Made by a program: the position numbers and the translations under genes
In this document: one piece after another, positions 1 through 6,887 of the stretch
Layout: every line of letters begins with the position of its first letter
Position numbering within the stretch: position 1 is the stretch's first letter
Assembly: GCF_001279525.1 (NCBI RefSeq)
Contig: NZ_LGDY01000127.1
Location: 1 to 60,707 of the forward strand
DNA length: 60,707 nt
Reading direction: 5' to 3'
DNA from: Nocardia sp. NRRL S-836
GTDB lineage: Bacteria; Actinomycetota; Actinomycetes; Mycobacteriales; Pseudonocardiaceae
The notes under the pieces: generated by a model
Databases searched by the model: none
Seen by the model: the letters and a program-made list of their open reading frames with translations, nothing else
What the model was told of the DNA's origin: nothing

Positions 1-603
1 GTGGATGGGTTGGCCGGTGGTGGCGTCCCAGATGCGGGCGGTGTCGGTGCTGCCGGTGAGGATGCGGGTGTTGTCGGGGGACCAGGCCACGGAGTCGATG
101 GCGTCTTCGTGTCCGGTTAGCTGGTGGATGGGTTGGCCGGTGGTGGCGTCCCAGATGCGGGCGGTGTTGTCGGTGCTGCCGGTGAGGATGCGGGTGTTGT
201 CGGGGGACCAGGCCACTGCGTTGACCAGGCTCTGGTGCCCGGTTAGCTGGTGGATGGGTTGGCCTGTCGTGGCGTCCCAGATGCGGGCGGTGTTGTCGGC
301 GCTGCCGGTGAGGATGCGAGTGTTGTCGGGGGACCAGGCCACGGAGTCGATGGCGTCTTCGTGTCCGGTTAGCTGGTGGATGGGTTGGCCTGTGGCGGCG
401 TCCCAGATGCGGGCGGTGTCGTTGCTGCCGATGAGGATGCGGGTGTTGTCGGGGGACCAGGCCACTGCGTTGACCGCGGTTTCGTGTCCGGTTAGCTGGT
501 GGATGGGTTGGCCTGTGGTGGCGTCCCAGATGCGGGCGGTGCTGTCGGCGCTGCCGGTGAGGATGCGGGTGTTGTCGGGGGACCACGCCACTGCGTTGAC
601 CAT
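1..603 (-). repeat. Tandem 123/126-bp WD40-coding repeats, nearly identical
   Basis: Five copies of a WD40-coding unit lie in phase, with the same landmark (gatgggttgg on the plus strand) at 4, 127, 253, 379 and 502. Spacing is 123, 126, 126 and 123 bp, so whole codons are gained or lost. Each unit encodes TARIWDATTGQPIH and WSPDNTRILTGS with few differences between copies. Near-identity at DNA level, not only protein level, points to recent duplication or gene conversion. The array continues past the left edge, so total copy number is unknown. Confidence 0.93.
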
Positions 604-3339
604 GCCCATGTACTGTGCAAAGTGTCTAAAATGCTGCTGTTCATCGCTCTCTGGAATAGGAGCGATCAAAAGGCCGACCCCAGTATTTGGGGCTGGCGTG
701 CAGAACAACAGTTGAGTCCGGTACGTCCTTGTGCTGTTGAAGGCGACACCTTCGATGTGGCAGCGGCGGAGAATTGCCCCAACAGCGTTGGACCCACGCC
801 ACGACGACCTGGTGAGCAGCGACTCGTGAAATTCGGCGCCACTGGCCTCCGCATCAGTGAAGTCCGCCTCGGTGAGGTCTACGTGGTGGAACCGGGAACC
901 TCGCAGGTCCGCTCCTGTCAAGGAGGCAGTGTTCATGCGGAGCTTGTCGGCCCGGCTCTCTTCTCCGAAGTGCCAGCCTGACAGCGCTGCTCCAGCGAGC
1001 TGCACCCCAACCAGCGACTGACAGGGGTAACCATGCCGCTGAGCGTGAAGTGCGTACGCGAGAGCAAGTTCGGACGCTTGCGGTCGATACCTGCGTCCTA
1101 TCGTTTGCAGGGCAGCGAGCGGCTCGACCGGCTCAGCCGCGATCAGCTGACCGAGGAAGTCCAGCGTCTCAGGGCTCGGCACCGGCATCGCGACAGCCTC
1201 GATGTCGCGACCAGCACCGTTGATCTCGCAGAGGGTGCGGAACAGGTACCGCGCCAGGAAGTACTCGAAGAGTGAGCGGTGCGCGAACCTGAAGGTGTCG
1301 CCCTCACGCTTGAGGAATGTGGCCGTGCGGAAGTCCGCGGTCCAGAGGTCAGGAAGGTGCCCGCGGTAGTGCCGGAGGAGATCCGGACGCTGGTCGAGCG
1401 CACCCAACAGCCAGTCGTCCACCTCGGCGGGGCTCCACGCATTCTTGCCGGAACGCCACAGGCCGGCCGCGATCTCCTCCATCAACAGGCGTTTGTGATC
1501 GGGGGTCAGCGTGTGCTTACCGCTGTCGCGGGCGATCCAGCGGTCCACCACCTCGGCGTAGATGTCGACCGAGCGGAGCGTCCGGCCCTCCAGCTTGGCC
1601 GTCTCGATGAACTCCACCTGGTCGGCGATGAGCCGCAGCGTGATGGGTCGTTGGGAGAGTTCGGTCAGGTTGTGGACGGCGCCGATCGTCTCGAGGAAGC
1701 GGTCGACCCACTCGTCGTCCCGGCCGAGGTTGCCCTTCAGGTACTCGCGCACCTGCTCCGGCCGGAACGGGCGCATCAGCAGCGCCAGGTAGTCGTTGCC
1801 ACGCAGCTTCCTGCGGGATTCGCCCGTGAAGAAGGTGACCTCGTCGCGGATGGTGCGGAAGTACTGCGTGCGACAGGTCAACAACATCTTGGACGGAGCG
1901 TCCGCGGGCAGCGCGCGCCACAGTTGACGGGTGAACAGCTGGCGGTCGTGTGGGCTCAGGTGGACGAGGACCTCGTCCAGGCCGTCGAACACGATCACCG
2001 CGCGTTGTTCGAGCTGGGACCGCACCACTGCCGCGTTGAGCCGTTCAGGAGGAACACCAGGGCGGCGGGTCGCGTCGAGGACGTTGTCCAGGATGCGGTC
2101 GAGCGTCATCGCGCCGTCGAGACCGGTGATGCGCACGTTCCGCAAGTCGAACAAGAGCGGCATCGGGAAGGACGCGTCGTTCTCGTGCAGTTCGAGCAGC
2201 CGCTGGGTGAAGAGTGTCGCGGTGGTGGTCTTGCCCATGCCCACGTCTCCGAGGAGTGCGCAAAGCCTGGGTGCCTCAGGTCTCCCGTCGATGGCCCACT
2301 CGACGAGACGGTCGATCGCGCGCAGCGGCGGGCCGACGGCGTGGCGGCTGCCGTCCAGCTGCGACTCTTGAAGGGTCGTCTCTTCCGCCTCGCCGTGTAC
2401 ATAGTGCCCGGTGAAGAGATGCACCTGCTCCGCGACGTGTTCCCGCAGAACGGTTTTGCTGTCGGCGACCCGGCCGCTGGGCTTGGCCGTCGAAACGGCG
2501 CCTTCGATCCGTTGCACCAGCACGTTGATGTAGTCGGTGCGCTGAGCGGAGGTTCGCAGCTGGTCCCATGGCTTGCCGAGATGGGTGATCTCGTGGCTCT
2601 TCAACGGGTGCAGGTCGACCGGCCCGTGCGGCAGGCCGCTCAGCGTGCAGGCCACGAGCTTGTGCCGCAGACCGAACACGTGCTGTCGTTCGGCCGACTC
2701 GGTCAGGTAGGCCGGGCTGACCAGGCTGACGCAGACGTCCGCTTGGGCGCTGTAGCGGCGCCGTGCCTCGGCGATGTCCTCACCCAGACCGGGTGACCGG
2801 GAGTCCGCTACTTCCCACGAGATCCCGTCGAGCGCTCCGAGCGCCGAGGTGAGCTGCTTGATCAGCGTGTGCGCGGAACGGGCGGCTGGCCCGTTCGTGG
2901 GGTGGAAGCTGACGTAGACGCGCCGACGCCGGGACTCGCCGAGCTCGGCGACTTCGGGCGCCACGGGACTGTCGACGCTGAGCTGTTCCGCGGCGTCCTC
3001 GGTGAACGCGACCAGACCCTTGTCAATCGGGTTGCCCGCGAACCACCCGTAGCGATGGTCAGGCGAGGTCTTGTGGGAGTCGAGCTCCAACTGCAGGTCG
3101 ACGCCGGCTTCGACGGCGAGCTTGTTGACCTTGTTGCGGAAGTCGCGGAAGGCGTCCTGGGCACGGGTGTCGTCGCCGGTGAAGCCACCTTCGTCCAGGG
3201 CTGCGCGGAGCAAAAAGCGGTTGTTCTCGTTCACCAGGTCGCGGATCGTAGTCAGGCGCGCGGCCTGCATCGCCGTGAGCGACGACTGGAGTGCCTTGAT
3301 CCGTTCGGTGATCTCGGAAGGCTGCAGGGGCGTCGTCAC
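1..3339 (-). CDS. STAND NTPase: TIR - NACHT - pentapeptide - WD40 protein (C-terminus beyond left edge)
   Basis: The minus-strand frame is open for 1113 codons from a GTG at 3339 to the window edge. Order read from my translation: a helical N-terminal stretch (about 1-130); a TIR-like domain (about 136-250) opening with VYVSFH; a NACHT NTPase with Walker A GDVGMGKTT near 363-371 and Walker B VIVFDGLDEV near 447-456; a typical NACHT tail motif FAHRSLFEYFLARY near 690-703; a pentapeptide-repeat stretch (about 800-860, ADLRGSRF, ADFTDAEAS); then WD40 repeats from about residue 910. The GTG overlaps the stop of the upstream TIR gene (GTGA), so the two are co-translated. Proteins of this layout act as ligand-triggered oligomerising sensors, and many bacterial ones are anti-phage. 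That role is inferred. The internal TIR seems to lack the catalytic Glu seen in its partner. The family is clear; the ligand and effector action are unknown. Confidence 0.9.
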   Translation of the reverse strand, partial: MTTPLQPSEITERIKALQSSLTAMQAARLTTIRDLVNENNRFLLRAALDEGGFTGDDTRAQDAFRDFRNKVNKLAVEAGVDLQLELDSHKTSPDHRYGWFAGNPIDKGLVAFTEDAAEQLSVDSPVAPEVAELGESRRRRVYVSFHPTNGPAARSAHTLIKQLTSALGALDGISWEVADSRSPGLGEDIAEARRRYSAQADVCVSLVSPAYLTESAERQHVFGLRHKLVACTLSGLPHGPVDLHPLKSHEITHLGKPWDQLRTSAQRTDYINVLVQRIEGAVSTAKPSGRVADSKTVLREHVAEQVHLFTGHYVHGEAEETTLQESQLDGSRHAVGPPLRAIDRLVEWAIDGRPEAPRLCALLGDVGMGKTTTATLFTQRLLELHENDASFPMPLLFDLRNVRITGLDGAMTLDRILDNVLDATRRPGVPPERLNAAVVRSQLEQRAVIVFDGLDEVLVHLSPHDRQLFTRQLWRALPADAPSKMLLTCRTQYFRTIRDEVTFFTGESRRKLRGNDYLALLMRPFRPEQVREYLKGNLGRDDEWVDRFLETIGAVHNLTELSQRPITLRLIADQVEFIETAKLEGRTLRSVDIYAEVVDRWIARDSGKHTLTPDHKRLLMEEIAAGLWRSGKNAWSPAEVDDWLLGALDQRPDLLRHYRGHLPDLWTADFRTATFLKREGDTFRFAHRSLFEYFLARYLFRTLCEINGAGRDIEAVAMPVPSPETLDFLGQLIAAEPVEPLAALQTIGRRYRPQASELALAYALHAQRHGYPCQSLVGVQLAGAALSGWHFGEESRADKLRMNTASLTGADLRGSRFHHVDLTEADFTDAEASGAEFHESLLTRSSWRGSNAVGAILRRCHIEGVAFNSTRTYRTQLLFCTPAPNTGVGLLIAPIPESDEQQHFRHFAQYMGMVNAVAWSPDNTRILTGSADSTARIWDATTGQPIHQLTGHETAVNAVAWSPDNTRILIGSNDTARIWDAATGQPIHQLTGHEDAIDSVAWSPDNTRILTGSADNTARIWDATTGQPIHQLTGHQSLVNAVAWSPDNTRILTGSTDNTARIWDATTGQPIHQLTGHEDAIDSVAWSPDNTRILTGSTDTARIWDATTGQPIH

Positions 3340-3827
3340 GCTGCGGTGTATCCGTTCTGGCCGAGGGCGCGCCGACGGATCTCGGCGGCGAGGTCGATGG
3401 CGAACTCCGCACGTCGTGGGCCTGTTGTGGCGCTGTAGCTCTTGCCCTCACGCGAGAACATGTTCAGTTCGGCCAGACCGCCGAAGTCGATCTCGGAGCC
3501 GAACGGCGGCAGGACGCCGAGCATCACCGGCAACGCGCCCTTGTCCGCCGCCGGACCCGCGAACCTGGGCAGCTCGTGCTTTCGGATGTACGGGCTGACG
3601 AGGTAGTGGGTGGAGGTCAGGAGCAGGCCGAAGTCGCACTCGTCGATCCGGTCGACGATCGCGGGCGTGAACTCCTCGCCGACCATCAGCCGGTCGTCGC
3701 CCCACCATTCGACCCTCAGGTCGGTGAAGAGCCGCAGTGCGGGGCGCAGGTCGTGCAGCAGAGCTTCCTTGTGCACCTTGTCGCGCCTGCACCAGCTCAG
3801 GAAGATCCGAACCGTTTGGATCGTCAT
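3336..3827 (-). CDS. Stand-alone TIR-domain protein
   Basis: A 163-residue protein that is almost entirely one TIR domain. It has the N-terminal strand VRIFLSWCRRD, the box-2-like stretch WWGDDRLMVGEEF (41-53), the hydrophobic strand DFGLLLTSTHYLVS, and the SxxxxxxE arrangement S78...E85, where TIR NADases carry the catalytic glutamate. The stop overlaps the GTG of the TIR-NACHT-WD40 gene by four bases, implying coupled translation and a functional pair. The start ATG at 3827 is preceded by a TACCGT element six bases away, which suggests a leaderless transcript. Bacterial TIR effectors of defence systems cleave NAD+ or make cyclic ADP-ribose signals; whether this one does is inferred from the retained Glu only. 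There is no signal peptide or membrane segment. Confidence 0.88.
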   Translation of the reverse strand: MTIQTVRIFLSWCRRDKVHKEALLHDLRPALRLFTDLRVEWWGDDRLMVGEEFTPAIVDRIDECDFGLLLTSTHYLVSPYIRKHELPRFAGPAADKGALPVMLGVLPPFGSEIDFGGLAELNMFSREGKSYSATTGPRRAEFAIDLAAEIRRRALGQNGYTAA

Positions 3828-3840
3828 GAGCTAACGGTAG

Positions 3841-3875
3841 CTCCGGATCACTCCGGATCAAACTCCGGATCGGAG
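3841..3875. promoter_or_regulatory. Candidate operator of the TIR/STAND operon: three CTCCGGATC repeats
   Basis: CTCCGGATC occurs at 3841, 3851 and 3863, spaced 10 and 12 bp (about one helical turn). The third copy is also the left arm of a dyad, CTCCG-GAT-CGGAG (3863-3875). The block sits directly upstream of the presumed -10 (TACCGT on the minus strand, 3839-3834), over the expected -35 and spacer. That is the right place for a regulator controlling the TIR operon. The binding protein is unknown. Confidence 0.5.
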
Positions 3876-3940
3876 TCAGCTATGGACAGCTCTAATATGA
3901 CCTGGTCAGATGGGCCGCACATCATTCCAGGCCACGTGGG

Positions 3941-4294
3941 TCAGCCGCCCACGCAGGTGCCGAGAGCGTCACCGATCGCGGCCTTGGCCCCCACCACGCA
4001 CGGCTCCTCAGCCTTCACCGACTGGTCCGCCAGCTGCTGCGCGCCCGCGATCGCGGCGTTCAGCAACCGCGCCCCGCTGCCGCTCTCCGCGGCCGCCTTC
4101 ACCGACTCGTTCCTCGCCTCCTCCGTCGTGCACGAGATGTCCGTGCCGATGCCGTCGACGCGCGGCAGCCAGAGCGCCTTCTGGCCGGCCGGGCACGGCT
4201 GGACCTGCCAGTGGCCGGAGGGCACGGCGTCGGCGTGGGGAGTCGACAGTGCGGTGGCCGAGGCGACGGCGAGCGCTACGAGGAAACGTCCCAT
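3941..4294 (-). CDS. Small secreted protein, function unknown
   Basis: 117 residues from the ATG at 4294, chosen because the product then begins with a clear signal peptide (MGRFLVALAVASATALS, predicted cleavage after ADA near residue 23). An earlier in-frame GTG at 4345 would bury this signal. The mature part has four cysteines (QPCPAG, ISCTTEE, EPCVVG, GTCVGG), consistent with two disulfides in an exported protein, and a helical centre rich in Ala and Glu. I recognise no family. It lies between the TIR cassette and a CxxC protein on the same strand, with no obvious operon link. Confidence 0.7.
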   Translation of the reverse strand: MGRFLVALAVASATALSTPHADAVPSGHWQVQPCPAGQKALWLPRVDGIGTDISCTTEEARNESVKAAAESGSGARLLNAAIAGAQQLADQSVKAEEPCVVGAKAAIGDALGTCVGG

Positions 4295-4363
4295 GGCGCG
4301 AACGTAACCCGTCTGACCTGCCCCGACAGGGGGAATCGTGGCCACGGTCGGGTGGGGAGCGCG

Positions 4364-4954
4364 CTACCCGGTGATGTCGGCTTCGACTGTGCAGCCCCGC
4401 AGCTCGCGGATCAACGCCGACGCGAGCACCCGGTGGACCGCAGGGTCGTCGTAGGTGAAGTCGCCGCCCCGCACGACGACCGGAGCCAGCGGGCCCGGCC
4501 GGTACAACGAACCGCGCACGCCGACGACCGGGCACTGGCGGACGCGCACCGCCACAACGCCTTTGCGCAACGATGGGCACAGGCGCCGCGAGATCGGCAC
4601 GCACGGACGGCAGACGGGCGGCTCCGTCGACGCCATGCCTTCCGGCCACTGTGGCCAGTCGTCGCGGAAGTCGCGCAGCAGCCAGAGCACGCCGGACTCG
4701 TCCTGATCGGCCGGCTTGCCGCAAACCTGGCACAGCAACCGTTCCATCGCCCGCCGTTGCCGCAGCGGGTGGACCTTCGCGAACTCGGGACGGCCGTCAC
4801 CCCGGCGCAACGCGGTCTGCCGCCACAGCACGCCGTGACCGTCGCGGTCGGTGAGGAGTTCGGACGCGTACCCGAGGCGGTCGTCCGGGAGGTCGACCAG
4901 CACGCACGGCAGGTCCTCTTCGCCACTCCAGGCGGTGACATACGGCGCGATCAT
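4364..4954 (-). CDS. Conserved actinobacterial protein with paired CxxC motifs
   Basis: 196 residues. Two cysteine pairs, CQVC near residue 75 and CRPC near 115, could form a zinc ribbon in the middle of the protein. The rest is rich in Arg, Trp and Val, without membrane segments or a signal. I recall similar proteins of unknown role from Streptomyces and relatives, often beside HTH or GntR regulators, but cannot name a function. The promoter region holds two near-identical palindromes (TCTCTAGAGA type) just upstream of the ATG, and a HutC-type GntR gene follows immediately upstream on the same strand. Control of this gene by that regulator is a reasonable inference. Confidence 0.7.
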   Translation of the reverse strand: MIAPYVTAWSGEEDLPCVLVDLPDDRLGYASELLTDRDGHGVLWRQTALRRGDGRPEFAKVHPLRQRRAMERLLCQVCGKPADQDESGVLWLLRDFRDDWPQWPEGMASTEPPVCRPCVPISRRLCPSLRKGVVAVRVRQCPVVGVRGSLYRPGPLAPVVVRGGDFTYDDPAVHRVLASALIRELRGCTVEADITG

Positions 4955-4965
4955 CGGACTCGCAA

Positions 4966-5014
4966 TCTCTAGAGAACCACGCGAGGCGCAGTCAAGCGTA
5001 GTTCCCTAGAGAAC
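4966..5014. promoter_or_regulatory. Twin palindromic operators upstream of the CxxC protein gene
   Basis: TCTCTAGAGAAC at 4966-4977, whose core TCTCTAGAGA is a perfect 10-bp palindrome, and TCCCTAGAGAAC at 5003-5014, within the near-palindrome GTTCCCTAGAGAAC. They are 37 bp apart, between the GntR stop (5020) and the start of the 4954 gene. Two copies in so short a gap, in an otherwise GC-rich region, mark a dimer-binding operator pair. Confidence 0.6.
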
Positions 5015-5019
5015 GCAAG

Positions 5020-5757
5020 TCAGTCGTTCGATGAGAAACGGTATTCGAGCAGGTATGCCGAGGAGTCGAGAGCCATCTCGTTGATCTCGACAGGGCGGCC
5101 GTCCGTGGTGCGGGCGGTGCGTGTGATCAGGATGATCGGCGTGCCCTGGGCGAGGGCGAGAGCTTCTCGCTCGGATTCGCGTGGCATGCGGACGCGGAGT
5201 TCTTCGGTGAAGCGCGTCGGCTCGGCACCCAGTTCGGCCAGCCGCGCGTAGGCGCCGCCCGAACCCGTGTCGATCCGCGTGATCGCGGTCCCTGCCACGA
5301 GCGGTTCCGGGAAGTAGGACGTCGCCAGCTGGACGGGCTTGTCCTCGACCACGTACCGGCGCCGCCGGACCACCACGCGTTCACCGTCGCCCAGGTTCAG
5401 CGCCTCGGCGATCATCGACGAAGGCTGCTCCACGTCGACGGTGACGTTCTCGGTGCGCGGCCGGGATCCGAGGTCTGCGTCCCAAATGGACTGACCTGCC
5501 CGCAACCGGTTCGGAGAGACGCGCCTGATCGGCTTGAACTCGCGCACGAAGGTTCCCGAGCCGCGCCGGGCGACGATCAGGCCCTCGTTCTTCAGCACTT
5601 CGAGGGCCTGCCGTGCGGTCGGGCGTTCGACGTCGTAGCGCGACATCAGGTCGTTCTCGCCGGGGACCCGGCTGCCGGGTGTCAACTCGCCGGAGTCGAT
5701 GCGCTGCCGCAGTTCGTCGGCGATGTCGCGATATCCGACTCGTCCGTTGTCCGCCAT
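5020..5757 (-). CDS. GntR family transcriptional regulator (HutC subfamily)
   Basis: 245 residues. N-terminal winged HTH of GntR type: YRDIADELRQRIDSGELTPG, then RPTARQALEVLKNEGLI and RRGSGTFVRE, within residues 8-75. The C-terminal UTRA effector domain runs about 95-240 (RRRRYVVEDKPVQLATSYFP, ending with the usual DGRPVEINEMALDSSAY). The ATG at 5757 is preferred over an upstream one at 5778 because GAGGGGGTG lies just before it. The gene follows the AHSA1 gene on the same strand with a strong inverted repeat in its leader. Likely a ligand-responsive repressor of its own neighbourhood; the TCTCTAGAGA sites downstream of its stop are candidate targets. Confidence 0.9.
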   Translation of the reverse strand: MADNGRVGYRDIADELRQRIDSGELTPGSRVPGENDLMSRYDVERPTARQALEVLKNEGLIVARRGSGTFVREFKPIRRVSPNRLRAGQSIWDADLGSRPRTENVTVDVEQPSSMIAEALNLGDGERVVVRRRRYVVEDKPVQLATSYFPEPLVAGTAITRIDTGSGGAYARLAELGAEPTRFTEELRVRMPRESEREALALAQGTPIILITRTARTTDGRPVEINEMALDSSAYLLEYRFSSND

Positions 5758-5770
5758 GAGCCACCCCCTC

Positions 5771-5796
5771 GGCTGCACCAGGTTCCTTGTGCAGCC
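5771..5796. promoter_or_regulatory. Perfect inverted repeat in the GntR leader
   Basis: GGCTGCAC (5771-5778) and GTGCAGCC (5789-5796) are perfect complements around a 10-base spacer, between the AHSA1 stop and the GntR ribosome binding site. It could be a GntR autoregulatory operator, or a hairpin that lowers read-through from the ArsR-AHSA1 operon. No T-run follows, so operator or attenuator is likelier than a classical terminator. Confidence 0.5.
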
Positions 5797-5812
5797 AAGT
5801 TACCCGGTGTCT

Positions 5813-6289
5813 TCAGAACGTCGGCAGCAGCTCGTTCAACCGCTCGTAGCTGCGCCCCGCGCCCTCCGACATCCCGGTCGCCAGCACCGCGTCCCGCGCC
5901 TCCTGCGACTCCAGCCGCATGGTCGCCGACATCGTCGTGCGGCCGTCCACCTCGGTGAACGTCGTCGTCACGACCACGGGCGGGTTGTCCTCGAAGTGCT
6001 CGGTGTGGACGATCCGCGACGGCGGGTCCAGTTCGAGGTACTCGCCGTGCATCTCGAAGGCCTCGGACCCGTCGGGCTGAGCCCAGCCGTAGCGCCACTT
6101 CCCGCCGGCCGTGAGGTCGATCTCGCAGATCGGCATCTCCCAGCCGTCGGGCCCGAGCAGCCACTGGCGGACCAGCGCGGGCGTGGTGAAAGCCTCCCAC
6201 ACCAACGCCGCGGGGGCGTCGAACTCGCGGGTCATGGTGATCTCGGTGGCGGACGGCGTGGTGACGACGGTGCCGTAGGTGGTGGTCAT
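5813..6289 (-). CDS. AHSA1/SRPBCC family protein
   Basis: 158 residues from the ATG at 6289, which overlaps the stop of the ArsR gene as ATGA. It is a single START-like SRPBCC domain: REFDAPAALVWEAFTTPALVRQWL near the N-terminus, the GGKWRYGW strand, the MHGEYLELDPPSRIVHTE segment and a C-terminal helix ending NELLPTF. Members bind hydrophobic ligands or act as stress-linked cochaperone-like proteins. Pairing with an ArsR regulator in a two-gene operon is the common arrangement for this family. The ligand cannot be told from sequence. A longer frame from 6421 exists, but only this start is coupled to arsR. Confidence 0.9.
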   Translation of the reverse strand: MTTTYGTVVTTPSATEITMTREFDAPAALVWEAFTTPALVRQWLLGPDGWEMPICEIDLTAGGKWRYGWAQPDGSEAFEMHGEYLELDPPSRIVHTEHFEDNPPVVVTTTFTEVDGRTTMSATMRLESQEARDAVLATGMSEGAGRSYERLNELLPTF

Positions 6290-6612
6290 TCCTCGTTCTC
6301 CTTCATCTCGGTCAGCAGGGCGTCCAGGCGCGCGTAGCTCGCGTCCCAGAAGCGGCGGTAGTTCTCGGCCCACACGGCGACCTCCTTCAACGGTGTCGCG
6401 TCGAGCTGGCAGGGACGCCACTGGGCCTCCCTGCCGCGGGTGATCAGGCCGGCCTTCTCCAGCACGCGCAGGTGCTTGGAGATCGCCGGGCCGCTGATGT
6501 CGAACGGCTCGGAGAGCTCCTTCACCGTCGCGGGGCCCTCGGTGAGCCGCGCGAGGATCGCGCGGCGGGTCGGGTCCGCCAGTGCGGCGAAGGTGGCGCT
6601 CAGCTGGTCCAT
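6286..6612 (-). CDS. ArsR family repressor
   Basis: 108 residues from the ATG at 6612. Winged HTH throughout: ATFAALADPTRRAILARL, then VKELSEPFDISGPAISKHLRVLEKAGLITR. No metal-binding cysteine pair is seen, so it is probably one of the non-metal ArsR proteins paired with AHSA1. It is the first gene of a two-gene operon with a 4-base overlap. Two identical-format dyads, TAACC-N4-GGTTA, lie immediately upstream and are almost certainly its own operators, giving autoregulation. Confidence 0.92.
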   Translation of the reverse strand: MDQLSATFAALADPTRRAILARLTEGPATVKELSEPFDISGPAISKHLRVLEKAGLITRGREAQWRPCQLDATPLKEVAVWAENYRRFWDASYARLDALLTEMKENEE

Positions 6613-6620
6613 CGCGTACC

Positions 6621-6650
6621 TAACCAGTCGGTTATCTAACCTCTGGGTTA
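6621..6650. promoter_or_regulatory. Paired ArsR operators TAACC-N4-GGTTA
   Basis: TAACC-AGTC-GGTTA at 6621-6634 and TAACC-TCTG-GGTTA at 6637-6650, with 16 bp from start to start, begin 9 bp before the ArsR start codon. Identical arms with different spacers argue for real dimer sites bound side by side. Confidence 0.75.
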
Positions 6651-6887
6651 AGTACGCCACGCGGACGGGCCGCTGTCAAGCCCCAACCGCGTGACCCGCG
6701 GGCCTGGATAGCGCTTTCCGATGCGCAGATAACGGGTCGAAATGGCCCGGAAAGACCTGTTTCTGGTGGGCTCGGAATATTGCTGCTGCTGAACAGAGCA
6801 ACTTCAAACAACGGCCTGGACAGCAGGTCAGAGGCCTCGCTACGTTCCCAACGCCGCAAGTTCGCCTCATTAAACGGGGTATTTCGA

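Noticed and set aside
1..603. Regular repeats at the left edge as a possible CRISPR array
   Set aside because: The period is 123/126 bp, in codon steps, with no unique spacers, and it translates to WD40 repeats on the minus strand.
1279..2796. 505-codon plus-strand frame
   Set aside because: It is the mirror of the NACHT-coding minus strand; its translation is rich in Arg, Gln and His with no domain, while the opposite strand has Walker motifs.
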